Notes: generated from the sequence alone by a model not told the origin. Shown: positions 26,395 through 36,375, counted from the stretch's first letter. The stretch is DNA of 64,000 nt from Bog-105 sp965277435 (GCA_965277435.1 OZ255821.1:5518001-5582000); one strand, 5' to 3'. A program made the numbers and translations.

Positions 26395-27813
26395 GTGGAC
26401 GATCAGCTCTCGCACGCTCGCACCGAGGCGCTGTTCCTGCGTTTACTCGGGCTCATTTATCTCATCGCCTTCGCCTCGTTGTGGCCGCAGATACTGGGCC
26501 TGGTTGGTTCACGAGGCATCGTACCCGCCAGCCATCTGATGCAAGCCATGCGAGCACAGGTGGGCGAACGCGCCTACTTCTACGCGCCCAGCCTGTCGTG
26601 GCTGTTTCCTGGCGACCATGCTCTCCTCGCCTTTTGCGCATTGGGCTGCGTCGCGGGTTTGGCGCTCGCTGCCGGCGTGCTGCAACGCGCTTCGGCAGTG
26701 CTCTGCTTCGTCCTCTATCTATCGCTGAGTTCGGTCGGACAACCGTTTACCTCCTTTCAGTGGGATTCCTTGCTGCTCGAAACCGGGTTCCTTGCCATCT
26801 TCCTCGGAGCGCCCTGGCTGCACTGGGCGTACCGGCTCCTGCTGTTTCGACTGATGTTCGAATCGGGCTGGGTGAAGCTGGCCTCCCACGACCCAAACTG
26901 GCGCAATCTGCATGCACTACGCTTTCATTTCATGACCCAGCCGCTACCGAATCCGGTCGCGTATTACTTCCACTGGGCGCCCCGGGGACTGCTCGGCTCT
27001 CTTACGGCCGCCACGCTCGCGATTGAGCTGATAGCGCCTTTCTTCCTGTTTGGCCCGCGCCTCTTGCGCTGGTTTGGCGTAGCCCTGTTGATGAGTCTGC
27101 AAGCCATGATCCTGCTAACCGGAAACTATGGTTTCTTCAATCTTCTAAGCCTGGCGTTGTGTTTATGGGTTTTGGACGATGTCACTTTTGCGCCGCTCGA
27201 CCGGCTGCTGCGCTGGCGATTCCCGCAGTTTTCCGTTTGGGGTGGACCGGAGAAGTGGCGGTGGACCGGCAACGTGATCGTCGCCGCCATCGGCGTGCTC
27301 GGGCTCGCACAATTGGCTGCGCAGATGACGCCCCGCTCGGCACAGCCACTAACAGCCTTCATCGAAGCCGTGCAGCCGTTCGAAATCGTGAACAGCTACG
27401 GCCTCTTTGCCGTCATGACGACCACTCGCCCAGAGATTGTCATCGAAGGCTCGGACGACCGGCTCACGTGGCGTGAGTATCAGTTCTTTTTTAAGCCAGG
27501 AAACACGCACCGCAGCCTCCCTTGGGTGGCGCCCTATCAGCCGCGACTCGACTGGCAAATGTGGTTTGCTGCGCTCGGCGACTACCAGAACAACACCTGG
27601 GTGAGTGGCTTAATGTACCGACTTCTCACAGGAGAGCCGGCCGTTACCAAGCTGCTCGAGCCGTCACCCTTTCAAAGGCCTCCGCGCTACATGCGGGCTC
27701 TTCTTTACGAGTACAATTTCACCGACCCGGCTGAACGCAAAAAAACCGGAGCCGTATGGCGCAGGGAATTAAAAGGCGTTTGGTTTGGTCCCGTCTCGTT
27801 AACCGGAAGTTGA
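26395..27813 (+). CDS. lipase maturation factor (LMF1) family membrane protein
   Basis: A 472-aa protein with about eight or more membrane helices in the first 320 residues. Family features include LFLRLLGLIYLIAFASLWPQ, FQWDSLLLETGFLAIF, LRFHFMTQPLPNP and the C-terminal soluble part (RPEIVIEGSDD, LPWVAPYQPRLDWQMWFAA, YMRALLYEYNFTD). Bacterial members have no established function; the animal homologue folds lipases. Start is a GTG, the first codon that keeps the whole N-terminal helix. Confidence 0.9.
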   Translation: MDDQLSHARTEALFLRLLGLIYLIAFASLWPQILGLVGSRGIVPASHLMQAMRAQVGERAYFYAPSLSWLFPGDHALLAFCALGCVAGLALAAGVLQRASAVLCFVLYLSLSSVGQPFTSFQWDSLLLETGFLAIFLGAPWLHWAYRLLLFRLMFESGWVKLASHDPNWRNLHALRFHFMTQPLPNPVAYYFHWAPRGLLGSLTAATLAIELIAPFFLFGPRLLRWFGVALLMSLQAMILLTGNYGFFNLLSLALCLWVLDDVTFAPLDRLLRWRFPQFSVWGGPEKWRWTGNVIVAAIGVLGLAQLAAQMTPRSAQPLTAFIEAVQPFEIVNSYGLFAVMTTTRPEIVIEGSDDRLTWREYQFFFKPGNTHRSLPWVAPYQPRLDWQMWFAALGDYQNNTWVSGLMYRLLTGEPAVTKLLEPSPFQRPPRYMRALLYEYNFTDPAERKKTGAVWRRELKGVWFGPVSLTGS

Positions 27814-27850
27814 GCAAGGCATGAGGTATGATGCCGATACAATTTTTCAC

Positions 27851-28972
27851 ATGCCAGAATTCACACCCCGTAGAGGTTTCCTTTCTTCGTTGCGTTCGCT
27901 GGGCGGAGTCGCGGTAGGAGCGGCAGCAGGCAACGCTCAAGGCATTGCGCAGACCACGCCGCCCCCGGCCACTGCCAACCTCCTGCCGGCATATGCCCGT
28001 CTGCCCCAACACCAAACACGCAAACAGTCGAGCTTCGATCGTACCGGCGGCAATCACGATGCCTGGCCCATCGCGCCCGGGCAGAGCTTCGAGATCTTTC
28101 AGGCCGAGGGTCCAGGAATCATCACGCACATCTGGTTCACGATTGCCGCCAAGAGCCGGCAGCATTTGAAAGAACTTGTCTTGCGTATCTTCTGGGAAGG
28201 CAATGCCAAGCCGAGCGTAGAAGTGCCGGTGGGAGATTTTTTTGGCCTCAATCTGGGCGAGTACTTCCTGTATGAATCGGCCTTTATGAACTGCTCGTCG
28301 GTCAAGGCATTGAACTGCTATTTCGCGATGCCCTTCCGCCGCTCAGCCCGCATGTCGGTCACCAATGAAAGCAAGCAGGCCGTCGATTCCTTTTATTCAA
28401 ACATCGACTACCAGCTGGTCAAAGCACTCCCCCCGGACGCCCTGTATTTTCACGCGCAGTACCGCCAGGCTACTCCTAACAAAGCCGTTGAGGGAACCGA
28501 CAAGAATCTCGATGGGCAAAATAACTACGTCTTTTTCGAGACTCGTGGACGCGGGCAGGCGATGGGCGTCACCATGGGCGTCGTGCAGAATCACGACAAC
28601 TGGTTCGGTGAAGGCGACGATATGATCTTCATTGACGACGACTCGAAGCCCGCCATCACGGGCACCGGAACCGAGGATTATTTCAACGGAGCGTGGGATT
28701 TTGGCGTCACCAATCCATTCGCCAACCTGTACAACGGAGCGCCATTTATTGGCGTGGGCGAGCGCGCCGGAGGCCGCTACTGTCTCTATCGCTGGCATGC
28801 CGATAACCCCATTGCTTTCGAAAGATCGCTCAAATTCACCATCGAGCATGGCCACGCGAACGATCGCGCCGATTGTTTTTACACCGTCGGCTACTGGTAC
28901 CAGAGCGAGCCGTTCACGGATTTCCCGACCCTGCCGCCCGCCGAGGAGCGGCATCCGTCGCTAAAACTGTGA
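27851..28972 (+). CDS. DUF2961 protein (GH172-type glycosidase), exported
   Basis: A 373-aa protein with a Tat-like leader (TPRRGFLSSLRSLGGVAVGAAAG). The body matches DUF2961, now glycoside hydrolase family 172: GPGIITHIWFT, VPVGDFFG, FYSNIDYQ, and GTGTEDYFNGAWDFG, which carries acidic residues of the active site. Family members act on fructose dianhydrides and arabinofuranosides, so a sugar substrate is likely but unknown. An alternative ATG at 27821 would add ten residues; the one chosen sits closest to the RR motif. Confidence 0.88.
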   Translation: MPEFTPRRGFLSSLRSLGGVAVGAAAGNAQGIAQTTPPPATANLLPAYARLPQHQTRKQSSFDRTGGNHDAWPIAPGQSFEIFQAEGPGIITHIWFTIAAKSRQHLKELVLRIFWEGNAKPSVEVPVGDFFGLNLGEYFLYESAFMNCSSVKALNCYFAMPFRRSARMSVTNESKQAVDSFYSNIDYQLVKALPPDALYFHAQYRQATPNKAVEGTDKNLDGQNNYVFFETRGRGQAMGVTMGVVQNHDNWFGEGDDMIFIDDDSKPAITGTGTEDYFNGAWDFGVTNPFANLYNGAPFIGVGERAGGRYCLYRWHADNPIAFERSLKFTIEHGHANDRADCFYTVGYWYQSEPFTDFPTLPPAEERHPSLKL

Positions 28973-29012
28973 TAGCCGAAACTGGTAGAGGAGAAAACAT
29001 AGAGGAAAAATC

Positions 29013-29666
29013 ATGAACTCTGATCAAGCAATCGATCCCGCCCTGGAGAAGCTGCTGGCGGGCGTCCGCCAATTTCAGCGCGACGTGTACGCGAAAAATA
29101 GTGAACGGTATCAGCAGGCGGTGCGCCAGCCTCAACAGCCGCACACTTTGTTTATCACCTGCGCCGATTCGCGCATCGCTCCGGAAACGCTCACGCAGGC
29201 GCAGCCGGGCGATATCTTCGTGACGCGCAATATCGGCAACCTGGTTCCGGCCTACGGCGAAATGGTCGGCGGCGTTTCGGCGGTGATTGAGTACGCTGTC
29301 GAAGCGCTCGGCGTCAGCCAGATCGTAATCTGCGGCCATACCGATTGCGGCGCCATGAAGGGCTTGCTGCACCGCGAGAAGCTAGCCGACATGCCCACCG
29401 TGAATCACTGGCTGCGTAATGCCGAAGCGGCCCTAAGCGTAGTCAAAGCACGCAATTCTTTCTCAGATGAAACGAGCAAGCTGCTCGAACTAGCCGAGGA
29501 AAACGTTCTGCTGCAGCTAAATCATCTGCGCACCCATCCCTCGGTCGCCGGCAAAATGGCTCAGCGAAAGCTTTCCACTTACGGCTGGGTCTACGACATC
29601 GGGCATGGAGATATTTACGTACACCAGGGCGGCGTCAATAAATTCCTGAAGCTCGAGGCCAGCTAA
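29013..29666 (+). CDS. beta-class carbonic anhydrase
   Basis: A 217-aa zinc enzyme for CO2/bicarbonate interconversion. Zinc ligands Cys50, His109 and Cys112 and the Asp52-Arg54 dyad (CADSR, HTDCG) are all present, and RNIGNLVP is conserved. Cytoplasmic, no signal peptide. The stop overlaps the ATG of the next aldo/keto reductase gene by 1 nt (TAATG), so the two are translationally coupled. Confidence 0.95.
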   Translation: MNSDQAIDPALEKLLAGVRQFQRDVYAKNSERYQQAVRQPQQPHTLFITCADSRIAPETLTQAQPGDIFVTRNIGNLVPAYGEMVGGVSAVIEYAVEALGVSQIVICGHTDCGAMKGLLHREKLADMPTVNHWLRNAEAALSVVKARNSFSDETSKLLELAEENVLLQLNHLRTHPSVAGKMAQRKLSTYGWVYDIGHGDIYVHQGGVNKFLKLEAS

Positions 29667-30697
29667 TGGAATTTCGACGTCTTGGCTATTCCGGCTTCAA
29701 AGTGCCCGTGCTGAGCCTCGGCACAGGCACTTTCGGAGGTAAAGGTGAATTTTTTCAAGCCTGGGGCAGCACCGATGTACCAGAAGCCACCCGCCTGGTA
29801 GACATCTGTTTAGAGGCCGGGCTCAACATGTTCGACACTGCGGACGTCTACTCGCAAGGAGCTTCCGAAGAAATCCTCGGGAAAGCCATTGCCGGACGCC
29901 GCAAAGACGTCATAGTCGCGACGAAAGCCTCTTTCCCGATGGGCCCCGGTCCCAACGATCGCGGCAATTCGCGCCACCACCTGACTGAGGCCTGCGAAGC
30001 GAGCCTCCGCCGTCTAGGGACCGACTACATCGACATCTATCAGATGCACGGTTACGACGCACTGTCGCCCGCTGAAGAAACGCTGAGTACGTTCGACACG
30101 CTGATAAGTAGCGGAAAGGTCCGTTACATCGGCTGCTCGAATTATTCCGGCTGGCATTTGATGAAGTCACTGGCCACTTCTGACCGTTATGGCTGGCCGC
30201 GCTACGTAGCGCACCAGGCGTATTACTCGCTGATCGGGCGCGATTACGAATGGGAGCTGATGCCGCTCGCTCTGGAAGAAAAAGTAGGCACGATCGTCTG
30301 GAGTCCGCTCGGCTGGGGCCGCTTGACCGGGAAAATTCGCCGAGGCCAACCTAGACCTGAAACCAGCCGCTTACCCAAAACAGCCGAATCGGGGCCACCC
30401 GTGAGCGACGAGCACGTTTACAAAGTCGTGGACGCTCTTGACGAAGTTGCTACGGAAACCGGCAAAACGGTTCCGCAGATTGCCTTGAACTGGCTGCTGC
30501 AACGTCCCACTATTTCGTCCGTGATTATCGGCGCGAGGAATGAAGAGCAGTTGCGTCAGAATCTCGGCGCGGTGGGTTGGAATCTCACGCCGGAACAGGT
30601 TGCCAGGCTGGACCAGGCGAGCGTCGTGACACTCGCTTATCCGTACTGGCACCAGCGGCAGACTTTCGGAAACGACAGAAATCCCAGCCCAGTCTGA
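29666..30697 (+). CDS. aldo/keto reductase
   Basis: A 343-aa NADPH-dependent reductase of the AKR fold. The catalytic tetrad region is seen in FDTADVYSQGASEEILG (Asp, Tyr), TKAS (Lys) and DIYQMHGYD (His). The C-terminal cofactor region reads SSVIIGARNEEQLRQNLGAV. Substrate unknown. Translationally coupled to the carbonic anhydrase gene. Confidence 0.93.
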   Translation: MEFRRLGYSGFKVPVLSLGTGTFGGKGEFFQAWGSTDVPEATRLVDICLEAGLNMFDTADVYSQGASEEILGKAIAGRRKDVIVATKASFPMGPGPNDRGNSRHHLTEACEASLRRLGTDYIDIYQMHGYDALSPAEETLSTFDTLISSGKVRYIGCSNYSGWHLMKSLATSDRYGWPRYVAHQAYYSLIGRDYEWELMPLALEEKVGTIVWSPLGWGRLTGKIRRGQPRPETSRLPKTAESGPPVSDEHVYKVVDALDEVATETGKTVPQIALNWLLQRPTISSVIIGARNEEQLRQNLGAVGWNLTPEQVARLDQASVVTLAYPYWHQRQTFGNDRNPSPV

Positions 30698-30698
30698 C

Positions 30699-32063
30699 TT
30701 ACCCGGTGATCTTCATATCCACTGGATCCCAGCAAATGATCGACTGGTCGAAGTAGCTCTTATTGCAGGCAAGACAAGGCGCGGCGGCGCGAAAGCCAAA
30801 CGTGGCATCCTCACGAATGGCGTTCGTGCCGCGCATCGCGCCAAAGAAATTCTTGACGTGTTCCAGATGTTCGTCGTACCCGGCAGGCACGCGGAACGAT
30901 ATGGGCGCGGGCGATTGTTCCTGCTGGTCGGCCTGCGAGTACTTTTCGTTGTAGTGCTTTTTCAACTCCGACTGCATGGCCTTGGTATAGGTATCGAGCG
31001 AATCCCAGCCACCGATGCCGGGCGCTTTGGACATACGATGGCGCGCTATGGTGAAACCGTCGTCACCCATTTCGAGCACGCCTTCGCTGCCGATATATTG
31101 CGTGGAAGATCGCTCGCCTTGACCGCTCACAAAATCAACCCGTAGCGTTAACTGGAACGCCGGATGTTCCGGTGTGTCGGGATAATCGAGAATCGCCGTC
31201 ATTAGATCGGGCACATTACGCCCATCTTTCCAATACGTCAGAGCCCCGGAGGCAAATATGCGTTTGGGACCTTTCGATCCGGTGATGGTGTGGATGCCGG
31301 AAATCAGATGGACGAAGAGATCGCCGGCGACACCGGTTCCGAACTCGCGATAGTTGCGCCACCAGAAAAATTTCTTATTGTCATACGGCATGGAAGGACC
31401 GTTCGCGATATACCGATCCCAATCGACCGTCGCGGGCCCGGCATCGAGCGGCATGGTGTATTCCCACGCGCCCAGAGCGCTTTGCCGGTCGTAAGTGGCA
31501 GAGATGCAGTTCAGCTTCCCGATCGCGCCGGCGCGATATTGTTCGCCAGCTTTCAGGTAGGCGATGCTGCTGACGCGCTGGCTGCCGACCTGCATGAGCG
31601 CTCCCGTCTGTTGCTGCGTATGAACAACACCCAAGCCTTCGCTGATATCGCGCACCATGGGCTTCTCGCAATAAACCGCTTTGCCTTTCCGCATCGCTTC
31701 GGTCGCAATCGGGGAGTGCCAGCGATCGCAAACGGCGATAATGACGGCATCAATATCCGAGCGATCTAGGATGGCGTGGTAATCCTTGGTGGTCGCGAGG
31801 TCTTTCCCGTATTTTTCTTTGGCGGCTTCCAGGCGGCCTGTGTAAAGATCGCAGGCGGCTACCAGTTCGACTCCCGGCATCTGAAGAGCCGAGGCGCAAT
31901 CTTTATTGCCCATGATGCCCAGACCGATCCCGGCCACTCGGATTTTGTCGTTTGGACTGAACTTCTTGTGCTCGCGCGCCTCAAGCGACTGCACGATCGG
32001 GACAGCGGCGGTTGTGGCGGCGGCACGCTTCAGGAAATTGCGGCGGGACGTTTCGAGCGGCAT
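30699..32063 (-). CDS. Tat-exported Gfo/Idh/MocA family oxidoreductase
   Basis: A 454-aa protein. Twin-arginine signal SRRNFLKRAAATTAAVP, then a Rossmann NAD(P) domain (IRVAGIGLGIMGN, LVAACDLYTGR, YCEKPM with the catalytic Lys of the EKP motif) and the family C-terminal domain. I chose the ATG at 32063, which has GAGG 8 nt upstream and places the RR motif at residues 7-8; an ATG at 32090 would add nine residues. Such exported dehydrogenases act on sugars or inositols (family); substrate unknown. Confidence 0.9.
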   Translation of the reverse strand: MPLETSRRNFLKRAAATTAAVPIVQSLEAREHKKFSPNDKIRVAGIGLGIMGNKDCASALQMPGVELVAACDLYTGRLEAAKEKYGKDLATTKDYHAILDRSDIDAVIIAVCDRWHSPIATEAMRKGKAVYCEKPMVRDISEGLGVVHTQQQTGALMQVGSQRVSSIAYLKAGEQYRAGAIGKLNCISATYDRQSALGAWEYTMPLDAGPATVDWDRYIANGPSMPYDNKKFFWWRNYREFGTGVAGDLFVHLISGIHTITGSKGPKRIFASGALTYWKDGRNVPDLMTAILDYPDTPEHPAFQLTLRVDFVSGQGERSSTQYIGSEGVLEMGDDGFTIARHRMSKAPGIGGWDSLDTYTKAMQSELKKHYNEKYSQADQQEQSPAPISFRVPAGYDEHLEHVKNFFGAMRGTNAIREDATFGFRAAAPCLACNKSYFDQSIICWDPVDMKITG

Positions 32064-32121
32064 TTTTTGGACCTCGGGCGTTTCATTCATAGTAATAAAG
32101 CGGCAGCGTATCTTGGAGAAT

Positions 32122-32697
32122 ATGCTTTCCCCGCGCTGCATAAGCGGAATGTTCTTCGTTTTGTGGCTGCCGATACTCCACGGCCAGATGACGCCCAAGA
32201 ACGAGCCCGCGGCCATGGGGAGGGATTATCAGCCGCTGCTCTGGCGAGACGCCGATGCGCAATTCGCACTGGACTCCGAGCGCGCCGGTGCCTGCCAGGT
32301 AGCCGCGGATCAGCTTGTCGGCAGCCGCTCGGCCGATACCGAATTGCAGGAACTGGCCGCACACTCGATCGGACTACACGACCGGATGAGCCGGCAACTG
32401 AAGTCGATGGCTAAAACTGTTGGGTTCAAACTCGGATCGAAGAAGCATCCACCCGAGTGTCCCGATCGAGAGCGATTAGCTGGGCTCTCTGGCGAGGAAT
32501 TTGATCGGTCCTATCTCAATGTTCTCGCCAAAACAAACGACGGTGAACGAGCGAACTTCACAGCCGAGGTAAGAGCGCCGCTGAACTCTGCGAATTATGG
32601 ATTAAAGAAATTCGCCGCCAATAATCTGATGCTGTTCAGCGAACAGCAAAAAAGAATCAGGGAACTCGAAAAGCGCTACGAGCCAGCCAAACCTTGA
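32122..32697 (+). CDS. DUF4142 family exported protein
   Basis: A 191-aa protein with a signal-like N-terminus (MFFVLWLPILHG) and an all-helical DUF4142 domain (DAQFALDSERAGACQVAADQL, LSGEEFDRSYLNVLAKTNDGE, LKKFAANNLMLFSEQQKRIREL). The domain is ferritin-like in shape and of unknown function, often periplasmic. GGAG lies 5 nt before the ATG. Divergent from the Gfo/Idh/MocA gene with only 58 bp between starts. Confidence 0.8.
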   Translation: MLSPRCISGMFFVLWLPILHGQMTPKNEPAAMGRDYQPLLWRDADAQFALDSERAGACQVAADQLVGSRSADTELQELAAHSIGLHDRMSRQLKSMAKTVGFKLGSKKHPPECPDRERLAGLSGEEFDRSYLNVLAKTNDGERANFTAEVRAPLNSANYGLKKFAANNLMLFSEQQKRIRELEKRYEPAKP

Positions 32698-32706
32698 CCA
32701 ACGTAT

Positions 32707-34326
32707 TTAGGGATTCGCGATGAAGCGCGGCGGCTGCGCCTCGTCGGCAAATTGCCAGGCGGAGAGATAGGCGAGGCGTAGGATTTTCGCCATTTTCACG
32801 TAGTCGATCTTGTCTGCGGTATCGGTCACGTGGTGGTAATCGGGATGGAATCCTGTGAACCACCAGAAAGCCGGCACGTTGTGCAGGACAAACGGAAACT
32901 GGTCGCTGCGAAAGAAGACGTTGAGCGCTGATTCGTGATCGAAGCGGTAATCGAGCGTTAGACCGATCACGCGGTTCTCGGATTGTACGATTCGGTTGTA
33001 ATCGGGGCTGTAGGTTGCGCCGATGAGATTGAGCCGGTTGCTCGTGTCGGCGGGAATGTCGATCAGGCCGTTGGTCTGATCGCTGGGCGTTTCGTCGCGG
33101 CCGATCATATCGAAATTAATCATGGCTCGCGTAGTATCGAGCGGGCGCAGGGGATGAGCGGCGAGGTAGAACGAGCCGAGCAGGCCGCGCTCTTCCGCCG
33201 CAAAGACGACGAACATTATGGAGCGCTTTGGCCGCGTGGAATTCGCTGCGAACGCATGCGCAAGTTCCACCACGCCCACGGTCCCCGAACCGTTATCATC
33301 CGCTCCGTGCCAGATCTGATCCAGGCTCATGCCGTCATGGTCGTGATGGGCACTAATCAGAATGGTTTCGCTTTTGAGAGCCGGGTCGGACCCCGCCAGC
33401 AATCCCAATACGTTGTAAGAGTTTGCTTCTCGCGTGGAGCTATTGCGGAAGTGAATCGTGACATCGGTGTCGGGAAGCGGGCGCGATTGCGGCTGCAGGT
33501 TGCGATCAATGGCGCTTTGTAGCGCGGACGGAGCAGCACCCGCATTGGCAAACAATTCCCGGGCAATAGCATCGGAGATAACAGCAGACGGAATGTGCAA
33601 CTCGTCGCTCGCCAGCGCCTGGGAAGGAAGTGGAATAGCGCGTGTAGTTGTGCCGCCAATGCGCGCCACTCGCTCCTGGTTGGAAGGATGCTTGCGGTTA
33701 GGTTCGGCGACCAGTAACACACCAACAGCGCCATGGCTTTGGGCATTGAGCACCTTCACGCGGCTGGTAGCATAACGCGTATTTCCGGTGCCGTTGAAGA
33801 TCGAGTGTGGATCGTTCTCCTGGGGCTCGTGATCGAAAAGCAAGACGATCTTGTTGTGAACATCGAGACCCGCGTAGTCATCGTAATGAAGCTCAGGAGC
33901 TGTGATGCCGAAACCCGCGAAGACAACGGCGCCCGAGACATCGACGTCGCGCGGAAAAGATCCGTACGCGTCAGGAAAGCTCCACTGTTTGTGCCCGCCC
34001 TGGCGAGAGAGCGATACAAAGCTGCGTGCCCGATCCGGGCGAAATTCGATTAGCGGAACAGGCTGCAGGTAATTGCTTTCGCCCATCGTTTCCAGACCTG
34101 CCTTGGCGAACTCGGACGCAACCCACGCCGCGGCCGAGTCGTCGCCAGGCTGCAAAGATAGGCGGCCAGCAAGGGCGTCCGACGCAACAAACGTAAGGTT
34201 GGCCCTGAGATCGCTTTCTTTGATCGCTTCGAAGCCCGCTACTAAGTTTGGAGGAACGGCTGACTCTGCAGCAAAAACATCTACGGCAAAGATAGTGATC
34301 AGAAAACTACAAAGAGCACGGCGCAT
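32707..34326 (-). CDS. secreted M28 family zinc aminopeptidase
   Basis: A 539-aa protein with a signal peptide (to about residue 20). A PA-like insert lies at about 130-270, followed by the M28 catalytic domain: ISAHHDHDG, WHGADDNGSGT (bridging Asp), AAEERGLLGS (general base and ligand Glu), NFDMIGRD, and a distal His region in FHPDYHHVTDTADKIDY. It is expected to release N-terminal amino acids from peptides outside the cytoplasm. Convergent with the DUF4142 gene (9 bp apart). Confidence 0.93.
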   Translation of the reverse strand: MRRALCSFLITIFAVDVFAAESAVPPNLVAGFEAIKESDLRANLTFVASDALAGRLSLQPGDDSAAAWVASEFAKAGLETMGESNYLQPVPLIEFRPDRARSFVSLSRQGGHKQWSFPDAYGSFPRDVDVSGAVVFAGFGITAPELHYDDYAGLDVHNKIVLLFDHEPQENDPHSIFNGTGNTRYATSRVKVLNAQSHGAVGVLLVAEPNRKHPSNQERVARIGGTTTRAIPLPSQALASDELHIPSAVISDAIARELFANAGAAPSALQSAIDRNLQPQSRPLPDTDVTIHFRNSSTREANSYNVLGLLAGSDPALKSETILISAHHDHDGMSLDQIWHGADDNGSGTVGVVELAHAFAANSTRPKRSIMFVVFAAEERGLLGSFYLAAHPLRPLDTTRAMINFDMIGRDETPSDQTNGLIDIPADTSNRLNLIGATYSPDYNRIVQSENRVIGLTLDYRFDHESALNVFFRSDQFPFVLHNVPAFWWFTGFHPDYHHVTDTADKIDYVKMAKILRLAYLSAWQFADEAQPPRFIANP

Positions 34327-34353
34327 CTTTCGAATCTAGCCTATGATCGGAGC

Positions 34354-34752
34354 ATGTCGAGTCAGGACCAACGAGAGGAACTCATCGCTCAGGCGAGATC
34401 AGCAGCGTTGATGGCGTACGCGCCGTACTCACATTTCCGAGTGGGAGCGGTGGTGGTGGGACAAGACGCCTCCTACGCAGGCGCGAATATCGAAAATGCT
34501 AGCTATGGCTTGTCACTTTGTGCCGAACGAGCTGCGTTGACAGTGGCATTGGCTGCAGGAGAGCGAATCATTCGCGCTTTAGCCGTATCGTGCATCGATG
34601 CACTGCCGGGCGGGCCGCCGGGTTCTTTAATGCCGTGCGGCGCTTGCCGCCAGTGGGTGGCTGAATTGGCTCCACATGCCGCAATTTTCATCGACCAGGT
34701 AGACGGCCAATATTCAATAGAGCAGTTATTGCCGACGGCCTTCCGGCTGTGA
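34354..34752 (+). CDS. cdd: cytidine deaminase
   Basis: A 132-aa homotetrameric-type enzyme of pyrimidine salvage that converts cytidine or deoxycytidine to uridine or deoxyuridine. Zinc ligands Cys56, Cys95 and Cys98 and catalytic Glu58 (CAERAA, PCGACRQ) are present, as is the substrate motif ENASYG. Length is normal. Starts 28 bp from the divergent peptidase gene. Confidence 0.96.
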   Translation: MSSQDQREELIAQARSAALMAYAPYSHFRVGAVVVGQDASYAGANIENASYGLSLCAERAALTVALAAGERIIRALAVSCIDALPGGPPGSLMPCGACRQWVAELAPHAAIFIDQVDGQYSIEQLLPTAFRL

Positions 34753-34777
34753 GCGGCGGGACCGCTTGCCCCGCCGC
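34753..34777. terminator. GC-rich hairpin between cdd and csbD-like genes
   Basis: Perfect 8-bp stem gcggcggg/cccgccgc with a 9-nt loop, directly after the cdd stop and before the convergent csbD-like stop. It lacks a long T-tract; probably a shared bidirectional terminator. Confidence 0.45.
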
Positions 34778-34785
34778 CCCCCTTA

Positions 34786-34968
34786 CTAGTCTTTCGTTGC
34801 GTCCGTGACCGCTTCTTTGACGTTCCCGTAACCCTGCTTTACGTTTCCTTTTGCCTGGTCGGCCTCGCCTTCGGACTGCTTGGCAGGGTCGTTGGTAACC
34901 TTGCCCCACTCTTCCTTCAATTTGCCTTTCGCTTCGTCTACTTTGCCGGTGACTTGTTCTTTATTCAT
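34786..34968 (-). CDS. CsbD family stress protein
   Basis: A 60-aa hydrophilic Lys/Glu/Gly-rich protein (MNKEQVTGKVDEAKGKLKEEWGK) matching CsbD, a general stress family of unknown mechanism. The ATG is supported by GAGAGG 7 nt upstream. Small size is normal for the family. Confidence 0.92.
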   Translation of the reverse strand: MNKEQVTGKVDEAKGKLKEEWGKVTNDPAKQSEGEADQAKGNVKQGYGNVKEAVTDATKD

Positions 34969-35026
34969 GATTACAACCTCTCCCTTTTCGACTCTGTGGG
35001 CCATGATATGTTTCGATTCAGAGAAC

Positions 35027-36253
35027 TCAATTCTTGAATTGCAGGACCGCAATCTTACCATCGGTCTGAAGATGGTCGCCGGTTGCATTCGAAATGTCTT
35101 TCGGGATGTTGGTTCGATCCACTAGCGATACGCCCTCTATGTGCCCGGTATAGAGCAGATCGTTCGTGACTTTTGTTCTTTCGTTGTCGATATTGGGATC
35201 GATACCATGCGTGATAGAGCGGCTGGTTTGCGAAAAATAGATTTTGATGTCGTGGGTCGCGGCGGCCACAAATACCGGTTTACCGGCGAAGGTTTGCGGC
35301 ATTTGCCATAGGCGTATGTGATGACGTGAGGCGAATGTATTATTCTGCTTCTCGAAGGTGAAATCCGGCGTTTTGCCACCCAGAGTCAGAACCGACATAG
35401 GGGCCTCGTCGTAACCGCGATTTTCGATAATGGCCTGCGCAGTATGGTACGTGGAGGCGCGCCCCTGAGGATCGGAAGCAAACCAGCCGGCTTCCTTGAA
35501 AGCTTGCTGCACCTGTTCTTTGGTGCCGATGAACATGAGATTCGTCATGTCGGAGGGACTTGGCGGCTTCAACGCAACTGTCCGAAAGGGCTCCTGGGCA
35601 ACCAGTGTTTTCAGCTCGCTGTCGGGCGTGATGGCTGCAGGCAGCCGGGCGTCGCTCGAAGGGGTCCAGTCCAGCGGTTGCGTGAGTTTCACCGTAAATT
35701 CCACGCCAGGTTTGTAGTCAATCGTGGGGTTTGCTTTTTTGACGATGGCGCCTTTGATCCCCGATAACAATTGACCGAGTTGTTCGTTCTTCTCCAGCAC
35801 TTTGTTGACTCCGTCGTCGGCGAGAGCAGTGAAGGTTTGGGAAGCGGTGATACCGGTGATGAGGCCGGAAGAATCGACTGCCTCGCGGGCGTTATCGATA
35901 CCGACCAGCGAGCAAGAGACCGCTTTTGATTGCCCCGTTTTGTCATGAATTTTGGTGAGTTGGAGACGCAAGGTGGCCGGCTCCTCTTTGCTGCCATCGG
36001 CGGCCGGTTTGTCGGCTTTGGCGTCGGCCGTCACGCCGTCGAGCTGAGTGCCAAACGCAATCACAGGTGCCCCATTTACCAGCACCGGCGCAATGACGAC
36101 AGCAGAAACCGGTTGACCGGCAGTTTTATCGCTCGTTACCTCAGTGGTCAGCCGGAGGTCGAGGATAGTTCCGGCGGGTAAAGTAACCGCGAAGGCAGAC
36201 GGAGTGGCACAACATAGGACGGCAATAAGAAGGCTTGATGGTTTGAATAGCAT
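35027..36253 (-). CDS. exported protein with LssY C-terminal domain
   Basis: A 408-aa protein with a signal peptide (MLFKPSSLLIAVLCCATPSAFA). The N-terminal part is beta-rich (LPAGTILDLRLTTEVTSD...), and the C-terminal 190 residues match the LssY_C domain: MFIGTKEQVQQAFKEAGWF, ENRGYDEAPMSVLTLGG, ASRHHIRLWQ, and THGIDPNIDNERTKV. LssY_C is usually fused to membrane phosphatases; here it is a soluble exported form. Function unknown. Confidence 0.82.
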   Translation of the reverse strand: MLFKPSSLLIAVLCCATPSAFAVTLPAGTILDLRLTTEVTSDKTAGQPVSAVVIAPVLVNGAPVIAFGTQLDGVTADAKADKPAADGSKEEPATLRLQLTKIHDKTGQSKAVSCSLVGIDNAREAVDSSGLITGITASQTFTALADDGVNKVLEKNEQLGQLLSGIKGAIVKKANPTIDYKPGVEFTVKLTQPLDWTPSSDARLPAAITPDSELKTLVAQEPFRTVALKPPSPSDMTNLMFIGTKEQVQQAFKEAGWFASDPQGRASTYHTAQAIIENRGYDEAPMSVLTLGGKTPDFTFEKQNNTFASRHHIRLWQMPQTFAGKPVFVAAATHDIKIYFSQTSRSITHGIDPNIDNERTKVTNDLLYTGHIEGVSLVDRTNIPKDISNATGDHLQTDGKIAVLQFKN

Positions 36254-36375
36254 GCAGAATCCCCAGAAATAAAAGGCTGCCGGTGCAGTCAGGCAAAGAG
36301 CGGCCTTTGCCGAGTATTTTCGCAAACGCTGAGGAAGTGGAACCCATTGGAGCTTTAGTAGAATGCTACATAGAT